Assembly (NCBI GenBank): GCA_015179025.1
Contig: WHUX01000703.1
Location: forward strand, 1 to 13,391
Length of the DNA: 13,391 nt
Source of the DNA: Terfezia claveryi
Lineage: Eukaryota > Ascomycota > Pezizomycetes > Pezizales > Pezizaceae
Direction: 5' to 3'
The position numbers and the translations under genes are program-made. Positions 1 through 8,611 of this stretch are shown here, piece by piece; the stretch's first letter is position 1, and each line of letters begins with the position of its first letter. The notes beneath the pieces were generated by a model that saw only the letters and a program-made list of their open reading frames with translations, did no database searches and was not told the origin of the DNA.

Positions 1-690
1 CCACCATATTTTTGGAATCTGGATGGGAATATTAGTTACTCTTGCCTCTGGAAAGTTTACCCTGCTGGCAAAAACCTGAGTTTCCGAGACTAAAGTTGTA
101 TACCCATCTCCACCTAACTCTGAAGCACATGATATCGGGATGGTAGCAGACTGTGAGGACCTTTTTAAGTGTGAAATGGGATTCGTTCAGGCACCACGAA
201 GATTATGGCCTGAGGCAGCACATTTTCTGCTCTGTTACAGTTGCTTTCTCTTTCCTTTAGTTGCTATCGCTACATCGATAATAGTGGAAGGGCAGAGACA
301 GATCTTGGATGTAAGGCGGTGGGCTCCATTTATTTAACCTTTTGAACATGACGATGCTGAGTTTCATTGTCGACAACATTAGATTGGGGCTGGTAGTCAC
401 TGGCATGTCTGTGTCCATTCTAGTCGTTCTTTATCTGTGTCCAGTGTCTATAACAATGTTGAGGTTTTTGCTGATAACGTTGGATTGAGGCTGGCTGACA
501 CTGGCCCCTCTATATCTGTGTTAGTCCGTTCTTCATCATGTCACATAATCATCTTTGATTTTGTCCGAGCTTATTTTGTGACGTAGTGCAGATACTCTTT
601 CTAATTGCAAAAATTGACAAAATTCCTACTACATACACTAATATATACAATGATGATACAGATAGCAACTAGAAGCACGCTAGTATTTAC
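1..690. other. Non-coding stretch with no recognised gene
   Basis: I find no convincing gene here. The only uninterrupted frame of note is a 65-codon plus-strand one at 140-337. It has no recognisable motif and a composition that could arise by chance. The stretch contains one two-copy direct repeat, listed separately, and otherwise unremarkable AT-leaning sequence. Confidence 0.6.
371..537. repeat. Imperfect two-copy direct repeat, period about 101 bp
   Basis: The block starting near 371 (GATTGGGGCTGG, then CACTGGC, TAGTC, TTCTTTATC) recurs about 101-102 bp later, starting near 471 (GATTGAGGCTGG, then CACTGGC, TAGTC, TTCTTCATC). The order and spacing of the shared blocks are kept, with substitutions between them. 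This is a local tandem duplication of non-coding sequence. No function is visible. Confidence 0.65.
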
Positions 691-2047
691 TCGTCCTCGT
701 TCGACTCCCTCTGCACCATTCCTAACCAGGCAGGTGCAACCCTAGGCTAGGACATTCCCAACCCAATCCTACCACCTGTACCCGCTCCTCCCCTGCCACG
801 CATACCTCCTCTTGCAACAGCATCAGGACGCCCGCAAGCCATGCCAGGCCTTCCACGGCCTGCACCTTGCCTCCCACAATCTACTCCATAGGCTGCCCCA
901 CCACCTGCGGGTACTACTACAAGTCCCGGTAGCTTCACCTCTACTTGTACGTCTAGCATCATCTCTCTTGAGTACCCCGATACAATATGTACTCCCAGCC
1001 AAAAATTACTACTCATGCCCAATGGAAGGAGCATCCACTTCTGTGTATTGTCTAGCACATAACAGCGGACTATCTCACAAACAATGCCTAGTTCCAATGG
1101 CAAGAATGGCTAGCACCGCAACTGAAGCTCTGCCATCATATATTGCATGGATTGTTACCGTCTATGACTGGGTATTGGGCTGAAACAACCAACCCCCGCA
1201 ATTCATATCTGCCACATGATTTTTGGGGGTTATGATATGGATTCGGATGGATGTTGGTGGGCCTGCCGTAAATGGTGCCCTACCAGCTGGGACAGGGCGA
1301 TGACAGGTGAGACGGGCTAGCGCGCCACCTACAATTAATCCTGCACGGGAGCTCTGTCTTGGCATACTGGCATAGGGAACCAAGTTGGGAATGTGCCATA
1401 TCTCTGGTGGCACAGGTGGCTCTGCCACTGGCGGCGGCTATACCGTAGCCAGACGCTCAGGGTCTCCCATTTCTCCGCGAGCAGATCTTCAGTCTCTTTC
1501 TGCATTTGATTCCGTTATAGCGTTTAGTAGGGCCACACTAGCTCTCCCCCTTGGATTGCGTGGCATATATGAGGGTCCCGTCGAGGGAGCTTCAAGCTTC
1601 TGTGCGTCTGGTAGCGGCCACCTCCGGGGCTCCACTGCTAGTGCATTGGAGTTCCCAGCACGATGTACTGCGCGTGCTCTGTATATCACCTCCACATATT
1701 TTGTCTACTATTCCTGGCCTTTTTTGCAATATCTTCATACAGGGTCCGCAAACACCTACATATGTCGTCCGTATTGTAGTTCACTTGCCCCCGAGGGGCC
1801 ATTGCAGGCTGCCCAGCAGCCCACTTGCAGAATGCCCCCATTTATTCGATCCTGCCTCCCCAGAACCAAAGCAATCCCAATTTTGTACTCCTCGATGAAT
1901 CTGCCCTCTCCATAGTGTGTAGAGTTGGGGAGGGATGCCTGGATCAAAAAAACCAACCCTCTCTGCAGCCTGCTTAATGGTTGGTTCAGGATCCTCCACA
2001 TCTGCACTATCCCTATTAGTGTCAGCCCTATTTCTTCTAGGAGGCAT
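690..2047 (-). pseudogene. Decayed open reading frame, possibly an old retroelement gag-like gene
   Basis: A minus-strand frame starts with a true ATG at 2047 and reads MPPRRNRADTNRD, followed further on by AAERVGFFDPGIP. A basic start followed by a GFFDP-like motif resembles my recollection of gag-like proteins in ascomycete retroelements, but this is a weak match. Downstream, readable blocks continue in shifting frames: NYNTDDICRCLRTLYEDIAK near 1770-1710, RGRASVALLNAI near 1550-1510, and a Gly/Arg-rich tail near 930-750. A last short block reads QRESNEDE before a TAA near 690. Several frameshifts and stops separate these blocks, so it cannot encode one protein as it stands. I cannot assign a family with assurance. 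It could also be unrelated fragments or chance frames. Confidence 0.28.
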
Positions 2048-2643
2048 TTACATCATGTATGTATCTCGAACGTAGTTAGTCTGTGCACATATAGTAAAGA
2101 TCTCTCAGAAAATTACTAGAATAGCTGTAGATAATTAGATCCAAGAGTAAGTATCGGGACAAGGATATCTCAGTCTTGTATGCAACCCTGAATAGCCAAT
2201 ATGGTGGAGAAAAAATACTTACCGCATTCAGTATCTAATAAAGCAAACAAATAATAATTATCGGGATTCCCAGCATCTTCTTATAGGATCTTTGAACGTA
2301 TAGTCAAACTCATAAATAAGTTAATATTGTCCTTTGTAACTAAGTATTCATGGTGCCAACTTGGCCTTATACTCTTGCAAGCCTAGTAGTGCACAGTCAC
2401 CATCTAGTGCACACTGTCTAAGACATACATCTGCACTTGCCTCCTCAGCATTTCCCTAGCCGCAGTACACCCCCTAACAAACAGAATGGTACCTAACCTG
2501 TATCAGTCGAATCACGGAAGCCAGGGCAACACCACCAAGGTGCCCCCCATACAGAAATACAAAGTATACAGAACAACAGCTGCGAGATGCAGTCAAGCAT
2601 GCTCTATATCAGGAAGAAAAAAGTGGCATCAGGACACCAGGTA
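2048..2643. other. Non-coding stretch between decayed ORF and tandem array
   Basis: No gene, RNA or mobile-element end could be recognised. A 9-bp direct repeat, TAGTGCACA, occurs twice close together near 2386 and 2405, which is probably incidental. If the Plavaka element includes the neighbouring tandem array as subterminal DNA, its right-hand (3') terminus should lie in this stretch, but I could not identify an inverted repeat or target duplication. Confidence 0.5.
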
Positions 2644-3948
2644 GTGTCTCCTAGAGACACTTATATTATTCCTGTCTCCTATGACCTCTCACTAGAATCC
2701 CAATTTCCTACCTGTCTTCCAGAGCATCCTGTATGTACTTATTCGACCTCTTGTCTCAGGAGGCATCCTGTACGCAGCTTCCCAACTTCCTATCTCCCTG
2801 TCTCTCGGCGCATCCCATGCCTTACTAAGAATTTTCTGGCTGCTGACGGCGCTATAGTGTCTCCCAGAGACACTTATATTTTGCTTCCTCCCATGTCTCC
2901 CATCTGTCTCCCAAGGCACCTTATATGTCCTTTCCTGACTTTCCTGTCTCTGAGGGCATCCTGTGCCTTACCAAGAATTTTCTGGCTCCCTGATGGTGCT
3001 ATAGTGTCTCCCGGAGACACTTACATTTTGCTGCCTCCCACGTCTCCTCTCTGTCTCCTAAGGCACCTTGTACGTCCTTTCCTGACTTTCCTGTCTCTGA
3101 GGGCATCCTGTGCCTTACCAAGAATTTTCTGGCTCCCTGACGGCGCTATAGTGTCTCCTGGAGACACTTATATTTTGCTGCCTCCTACGTCTCCTATCTG
3201 TCTCCCGAGGCACCTTGTATATACCTGCCCGACTTCCTGTCTCTGAGGGCATCCTGTGCCTTACCAAGAATTTTCTGGCTCCTGATGGCGCTATAGTGTC
3301 TCCCAGAGACACTTATATTTTGCTGCCTCCCATGTCTCCCATCTATCTCCCGAGGCACCTTGTATATCCTTTCCTGACTTTCCTGTCTCTGAGGGCATCC
3401 TGTGCCTTACCAAGAATTTTCTGGCTCCTTGACGGCGCTATAGTGTCTCCCGGAGACACTTATATTTTTCTGCCTCCCACGTCTCCTATCTGTCTCTCGA
3501 GGCACCTTGTACGTCCTTTCCTGACTTTCCTATCTCTGAGGGCATCCTGTACCTTACCAAGAATTTTCTGGCTCCCTGACGGCGCTATAGTGTCTCCCGG
3601 AGACACTTATATTTTGCTGCCTCCTACGTCTCCTATTTGTCTCCCGAGGCACCCTATACGTACCTGCCCGACTTCCTGTCTCTAAGGGCATCCTGTGCCT
3701 TACCAAGAATTTTCTGGCTCCCTGACGGCCCTATAGTGACTCTCAGAAACACTTATATTTTGCTGCCTCCGACGTCCTGCCACTCACATCCCAATCTCCC
3801 ATCTGTCTCCCGGGCACCCTGTACGTACCTTTCTGACCTCTTGCCTCCCTGTGCGTCCTGTACATACCTTCCGACTCCTTGCCTCGCAGGACCCTCTGCT
3901 GTCTCTTTTGTGACTGGTGTTTCCCCTTCCCATCCCATTTTCTCATAG
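2644..3948. repeat. Tandem repeat array, core period 147 bp, each unit with a 17-bp palindrome
   Basis: Eight copies of a GTGTCTC-nnn-GAGACAC palindrome begin at 2644, 2857, 3004, 3151, 3296, 3443, 3590 and 3736. From the second copy on, spacings are 147, 147, 145, 147, 147 and 146 bp. Units are nearly identical, including CTTATATTTTGCTGCCTCC after the palindrome and TTACCAAGAATTTTCTGGCT before the next one. The last palindrome (GTGACTCTCAGAAACAC) is degenerate. Inside each unit, two related blocks about 40 bp apart (CTGTCTCC..GGCACCTTGTA and CTGTCTCTGAGGGCATCCTGTG) share a motif. Similar 40-bp monomers run through both edges (about 2710-2815 and 3795-3900). This suggests a higher-order array that grew from a shorter monomer. 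It starts just past the transposase stop codon, so it may be subterminal DNA of that transposon. Plus-strand frames run through it because 147 is a multiple of three. I regard those as non-coding. Confidence 0.9.
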
Positions 3949-3998
3949 TCACCAATATTTACGATCTCATTGCACACCCTCACAGCTCATTTATCATT

Positions 3999-4868
3999 TC
4001 ATGCATATAATTCATTCCACGTATTCAGATCTATTCTATTGTTTACCAACCATGTTTTTCCAGTCTCCAATGGGATAAGATGAGCCATCCCCTCAATATC
4101 CATAATTCAGATCATATGCGTCCATTTCCATTCCTCCCTGAGTTCCACCCGAATCATTCCCTCCTCCCCACTTGGCTTTGCTGGTCCCTGAAGACGCAAA
4201 AGGACCACCAGTGCAACTTCGTAGACTTTCCACATTTCGTCGTGAATACTGAACAGCCCTTCTAACTGCCCAACCATCCTTCCGTCAAGTTGACCCATTT
4301 GCAATTCCAACGGTGCATGCTCTTTCCGCCGAATCCATACCCAGTCTGCCCTTAACTTGTCCCGCCCCCTGAAACCCTCTTTCCTAGTCCACCTAACTCT
4401 ATGAATTGATTCTCCATCTCCTTGGAACTGTGGAACAGGAATCGCCAGTGTATTATAATAATACGATCTGTAGTTTCCTATCTTTTCAGTGTCTGGTGTA
4501 CCCCTTGAGCTGTCCATATTCATCCTTAAATATTCACAGAACCGCTCTGCCAGACCGGATACACCCAAGATACTACTAAGGGAAGACAGTCGCATACCGC
4601 TGGAACCTTCTGCACTCTGTTTACCTTCCAAGGTTGGACGCTCAGTGGGTCGACTAAGCCGTTTTCGTTTCCCGCCCGATATATCTCCACCTTCTGCGTT
4701 GTCAGCCAACATTTCCAAGACGTCAGCACAGAGATTTATGTCACGACTCTATACAACCAAGTTAAGTTCCCGCATGCGGATTGCATAGTCTCTTGAGACG
4801 GTATCCAAGATTTGCTTAGCTGCGTCGACTCAGTTCGACCGCCGATAGGCATCCTTCAGGGGCTTGTG
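3999..4868 (-). pseudogene. Plavaka transposase, C-terminal part (3' of the LTR insertion)
   Basis: Reading leftward from 4868, the frame resumes with HKPLKDAYRRSN, the second half of a conserved KDZ/Plavaka motif whose first half lies on the other side of the LTR. It continues through a Lys/Arg-rich patch (KRKRLSRP near 4670) that could act in nuclear import, and the block ADWVWIRRKEHAPLE. Next comes a conserved-looking C-terminal region (LFSIHDEMWKVYEVALVVLL, EGMIRVELREEW). After an in-frame TGA at 4109-4107 it ends with GMAHLIPLE..WLVNNRIDLNTWNELYA and a TGA at 4001-3999. In-frame stops are TGA 4832-4830, TAG 4751-4749 and TGA 4109-4107. The frame is the same throughout, so the damage is by point mutation. 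The role of this domain is not known to me beyond being typical of the family. Confidence 0.82.
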
Positions 4869-4873
4869 AAGGG
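4869..4873. repeat. Target-site duplication, left copy (AAGGG)
   Basis: The five bases AAGGG lie directly before the TGTCAC start of the LTR, and the same five bases follow its GTGACA end at 6336-6340. A 5-bp duplication is the usual footprint of Ty3/gypsy integrase. Confidence 0.93.
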
Positions 4874-5195
4874 TGTCACGGGGTGACATCCAGCCGTACC
4901 AAAGGTACTTGGGCCCTTATAGAACGACCCTAAAATCTATATGAACTCTAGGTACACTCTTAGCAGTGTGGTGCAAATGTTTCTAATACTTATCTATAAG
5001 AGTTAAGTATATGAAACGGGTATGAACCTCGGAGTGGTTTATAATCATCCTAGATGGTTAAGACCCTTATGAAACGTCCATAGACTCTTGAGGGAGCTAC
5101 GGTTTAAGTTTCATAAGAATCCGATTAACGGTTCAATAGTTATACCCAGATTAATATGCGGACTATATGCATATATATACTAGCTATATTAGCTG

Positions 5196-5244
5196 TTACC
5201 CTGAAGTCTTGGCGTTACCCTGAATATTGAATTATTACCCTGAA
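5196..5244 (+). repeat. Three phased copies of TTACCCTGAA in the LTR
   Basis: TTACCCTGAA occurs at 5196-5205, 5215-5224 and 5235-5244, that is, at 19- and 20-bp steps, about two helical turns. In the second LTR the same trio is present near 9222-9271, with the middle copy changed to TTACCGTGAA. Its place within U3, upstream of the likely TATA box, would suit a binding site for a regulatory protein. That role is inference. Confidence 0.55.
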
Positions 5245-5296
5245 CTGCAGGAAAATAATTCGGTAAAAATAACTAAAAAAATGAAGGACCGAGGGT

Positions 5297-5315
5297 GCAC
5301 TTTAGACCAAAGTGC
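5297..5315. repeat. Perfect 7-bp inverted repeat in the LTR
   Basis: GCACTTT, a 5-base loop AGACC, and AAAGTGC form a perfect hairpin. Both arms and the loop are unchanged in the second LTR. GGAC upstream and GTCC downstream could extend the stem past a bulge. This could be a dyad protein-binding site. Being in U3, it is less likely to act as RNA. Confidence 0.55.
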
Positions 5316-6033
5316 GTCCGGTGACACTATAAGGGAGTGCGCCCAAGACAGAGGCCAAAGGTAGGGCCAAAACATAAAGTTCTCCGAATTTAATGTTTCA
5401 AGGTTCTACCTAGGCCTACTCTTCGTCCTGATTCCATTTCTGCAATCCCCTTTATGATCGGAGTTAAACTCATGGAGATATAAGACTTTTAATATGGTCA
5501 TATAGGTCCACGAGGAGGTTTACTTATTATTGGTAATAACCCTATAAATAATTTGGGTATCGTGATAAACTAAGATTCTATAATCTTCTATGCGTTGATA
5601 ACTTTCCAATGGTAATCTACTTGTGACCCACGGTTCTCTATTCATAGAGTTATGTGCAGTTGAAAATTATTTTCAATGGACACTAGACACTATTAAGTGA
5701 ATATTGCCAGAAACATAATTAGATGCCTTCGAATATTGTCGGATGGTAATTCGATAGTATCGGGGATTGGTAACGTATCTGGGACTGAATTTAGTTGTCT
5801 CGGATAAGAATTCTTTAATGGGATAAGCGAGCTATAAGCGAAGTACGTATAACATGCAGACATAGGAATATTCTCTATGTTCGGGTTAGTAACCTGTGAC
5901 AATGAGTGCAGATAGCAACTGCATTAACAAAGGTGTGGATGGCATAACACTTAGGAAGAAATTCCAAGGTGACAGGTAGGCCCGCGTTTTATAAAATATT
6001 TTTATCATAAGAATATCTACGAATACCGCGGGA

Positions 6034-6041
6034 TATAAATA
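6034..6041 (+). promoter_or_regulatory. Likely TATA box of the solo LTR
   Basis: TATAAATA lies about 1,160 bp into the LTR, in a block that is well conserved in the second LTR (10058-10065). It would mark the U3/R border, with transcription starting some tens of bases downstream. It is the best TATA match in the right place, but no start site can be seen from the sequence. Confidence 0.5.
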
Positions 6042-6160
6042 GTGCAAGTAGTTCCGGTTGAATTGATTCTACCACCAGCGAGTATTCGAAAGCAAGAGCA
6101 CCTTGAGTACACGAAGCCTACAAAGTTCTAAGTCTTGAGTTAACTTTATGTTCAAGTGAC

Positions 6161-6270
6161 ATAGGATTTATTTTGTGTTGCGAAATAAGATCCATCGTGA
6201 GGGACAATAGTTGGATTGAACTTTACTGCTATAGGATTAATATTCTGTGTTGCAGAATAGATATCGTTGC
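6161..6270 (+). repeat. Duplicated hairpin motif in the R/U5 part of the LTR
   Basis: Two related blocks begin at 6161 and 6231, 70 bp apart. Both start ATAGGATT, share TGTGTTGC in the middle and end ATCGT or similar. Each can fold: TTATTT and AAATAA at 6168-6188, and ATTCTG and CAGAAT at 6242-6258, leaving TGTTG in the loop. The same pair at the same 70-bp spacing occurs in the second LTR from 10184. Being downstream of the TATA box, they would be in the transcript. Candidate roles are RNA dimerisation or packaging, which is inference. Confidence 0.6.
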
Positions 6271-6335
6271 AGCAGCAAATTACGGCCGTTCTAATAGTTG
6301 CAAGAGCGCTATCAGTCAATAGGGCCCCCGTGACA

Positions 6336-6340
6336 AAGGG
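6336..6340. repeat. Target-site duplication, right copy (AAGGG)
   Basis: AAGGG directly follows the GTGACA end of the LTR and matches the copy at 4869-4873. Confidence 0.93.
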
Positions 6341-7405
6341 CTTCTGTTATCTCGGTAGAGTACTGGGGGAGAGTTCCGAAATCGATTATCTGTGAATCAT
6401 AATGCGACAAAAGATGCAGCTTTGGAAAGTTGAACGTACCCTGCTACAGGATCTCATGGACTGCTTGTTGCTTCTTTTCTCAATCATCTGCACCTTTTTT
6501 GGCCCTCTGAGTGGCCGTCAGCTTGAAATACTGATCTATTGTAGCCTGCTGTGCCTGAGCCTCTGCCAGATCCTTAGAAGCCTTCGCAGCCTCCCTACGA
6601 TCTGCCTTACTTGCCCGAAATTCACCGAAGATGTGCTTGAACTGATGGAATTCTTGTAGATACTGATTCATGTACTCTATTGTTTGTGGTGTGTGACTGC
6701 GATACTGTGCTATTAGACAGAAATCTGTGAGAGCTCGCACACATCGAATTACTATCTTGGCATCTGCTTGCCCAGCTGCAGAAAGACTTGGAATGTCTTT
6801 TATTTGCCGCAGAGCAGCCGCAAAGCACGCCAAAATAACACGGTTAATACCCCTCATTTCCGCACCACTCCACATTGTGATTTGCCAATATCGCTTTTGT
6901 GGTTGACGGTATCCAGAATACGGTGGAATATTCTCCCATATCTTATCAAAAGCCTCGAGTCGCTTGTACTTCCATAAAAACCCCTCAATCCATTCCATTA
7001 GGTACTTTAGCACTCCAAGTAGGATATTATGCAGAATATCTCCACGTACTATGAGGGGTGGTATGATGCCTTTCTGTGTCCATAGTGCATTACGTAATGG
7101 TTTCATTCCTTCTGTGTCCAGTCTTGGGAGTGTTAGCTGTTATTCGCCATCTCTAGATTTTGGTGCACGTACTGGCCCATATCACCGGCCTGAAATAGCC
7201 TCTGATAGTCCACATGATCGCGCGTGCGATATGGCCTTTTGGATAGCATGCCCAATTGGTGCTTTATAGCAATACATGTGGGGCATCGATTTATTTTGAT
7301 ACCATGGATGGTCACATTTTCCATATGATCAGCAAGCCAACTCGAAAGGATCGGGACACAATTTCTGACTTTCTCATCAGCGCAGGCCACTTCGTACCCT
7401 CTACC

Positions 7406-7464
7406 CTACCTCCATTAGTTAGTAACGGACATTCACTGTCTGCAAATTTAAACCACTATCATAC
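7406..7464 (-). other. Spliceosomal intron 2 of the Plavaka transposase (59 nt)
   Basis: On the minus strand the intron starts GTATGA after a GAG codon (end of LVHIYE) and ends GGAGGTAG, with a textbook TACTAAC branch site about 12 bases before the 3' end. Removing it joins two codons cleanly (phase 0) and gives the expected run into GRGYEVACADE. Without removal, stops occur in every reading of this stretch that keeps the family motifs. Confidence 0.8.
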
Positions 7465-7767
7465 CTCATATATGTGAACTAAGGGTTTTAAAATGCCTTC
7501 CAAAATTGTATGCTGGACCTTGAGTGCATCATATTCCTGCTGCTTAGTAGAAAACCCTTTAATTCCTTCAGTGCGTTTCGGCCCAATTGGTAGAAGGCCT
7601 ATTAGGACCCATGCCTGTGCTGTGGGTTTGTTTCGAATGTGCGAGGGGATATTGCCAATGGACATAAATAATGGCCACAATTTCTTATCCCTACAAAAAT
7701 TGGTGAGAAATGTTTGATCCTACGTCAGTATAACTGGAACCAGTATACAACCTACTGGGAGGGTCAT

Positions 7768-7831
7768 CTGAGGGATTCTCAGTGTCTTCAGTAAGCTTGC
7801 CATCCCAACATCTCTGGACCTACGACCATAC
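7768..7831 (-). other. Spliceosomal intron 1 of the Plavaka transposase (64 nt)
   Basis: On the minus strand the intron begins GTATGG directly after CAG (the Q of WWWRTQ) and ends CCCTCAG, with a plausible branch site CTTACTGA. Removal is phase 0 and joins WWWRTQ to MTLPVGCILVPVIL, which matches the order of conserved blocks in Plavaka proteins. The unspliced frame ends at a TAG at 7822-7820. Confidence 0.75.
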
Positions 7832-8545
7832 CTGTGTTCTCCACCACCAATTGCCTGTATGCATATCTATATACATTCGATTACCCCCTTTATCAAAATC
7901 TTGAACCGGCTCGTATACCAGATGCCCTGCAAATGTCCGCTGCTGGAGAAGATATGCTATGGTATGCTGAACGTCCCAATAATAGAATGCACAACCGTGT
8001 TGAAGGTGGAAATCGACTGTTCCCCCATGCCATGGAGGTTGGTCAATAAGCTCCCGCATCTTATTCCGCCAGGTGTGGCCAGATTTAAACTGGACACTGG
8101 TGGTCTCCGGTCGGTCAATAGGAAGTAGATTGTTCTTGAAGAACTTGTCAATCTGTTTTAAAGAGATCTTACTATCATGGAAGAACCGTGCCAACTTGTA
8201 TTTATACACATTGGCAAACAGCAAAAGGGGATTATACTGCCGGCTTCGAACATACCGGAAAATGCACTCCTTGATAACTTTGCCTGCGGGATACTCTGGT
8301 GGAAGACGTTGAGAGCCCTGCTCACATTCCCGGAGTGACAAAGAAAGTCCGTAGGAGTCCGCAACATCCTGCTGCGTATCTCTATTGTCATCATGAGCAT
8401 GTGTGGTAGAAATCAATCTCCTCTTGGGATGCTTGGAGGATTGTGGCTTCGCTGAGCTGAGGGTGCGACTTCATTTGGAATTTGTTACTGGCTCTATTAC
8501 GTCCACAATGGGCTCATTAGAGCAAGGTGTCACTGGCTGGTTGGG

Positions 8546-8611
8546 GTGCTGAACTCGGAGATGTCGACCATAATGGCCTGCACTATTAAACTCAAAATGA
8601 CAGTATTTGCA
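8546..8611 (-). other. N-terminal C2H2 zinc finger of the transposase
   Basis: The start of the transposase frame reads CKYCHFEFNSAGHYGRHLRV followed by QH. This gives C-x2-C-x12-H-x4-H (Cys codons at 8611 and 8602, His codons at 8563 and 8548). A single C2H2 finger at the N terminus is usual for Plavaka transposases and probably binds the element's ends. All four zinc ligands are intact in this copy, although a TGA at 8473-8471 follows. Confidence 0.8.

Larger units (their letters stand above)
4874..6335 (+). mobile_element. Solo LTR of a Ty3/gypsy retrotransposon (1,462 bp)
   Basis: The block starts TGTCACGGGG and ends CCCCCGTGACA, giving TG...CA ends within a longer inverted repeat. It is flanked on both sides by AAGGG. 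A second copy at 8905-10358 aligns along its whole length with scattered substitutions and small indels, and leads directly into gag on the plus strand, which fixes the orientation. No internal gag-pol sequence adjoins this copy. The flanking DNA on both sides is one transposase gene, so it is a solo LTR left by recombination between the two LTRs of a full element. It inserted in antisense to the transposase gene. The first 15 bases also form a small hairpin (TGTCAC-GGG-GTGACA). Confidence 0.95.

Noticed and set aside
140..337. 65-codon plus-strand frame with a hydrophobic middle
   Set aside because: It is short, lacks homology that I can recognise, and has no supporting context.
1385..1915. 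176-codon plus-strand frame
   Set aside because: It overlaps the more protein-like minus-strand blocks, has low-complexity composition and no recognised domain.
2587..3685. Plus-strand frames of 219 and 156 codons with a repeated 49-residue unit across the tandem array
   Set aside because: They exist because the 147-bp unit is a multiple of three and happens to lack stops in that frame. Units of 145 and 146 bp break the frame, the peptide has no known motif, and no start or splice context supports a gene.
2644..3948. CRISPR-like array of repeats and spacers
   Set aside because: The segments between the palindromes are themselves near-identical repeats, not unique spacers. The context is eukaryotic and there are no cas genes.
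5693..5902. 69-codon minus-strand frame in the LTR, also present in the second LTR at 9717-9926
   Set aside because: Its presence in both copies follows from LTR identity. It has no motif and is in non-coding U3, antisense to the element.
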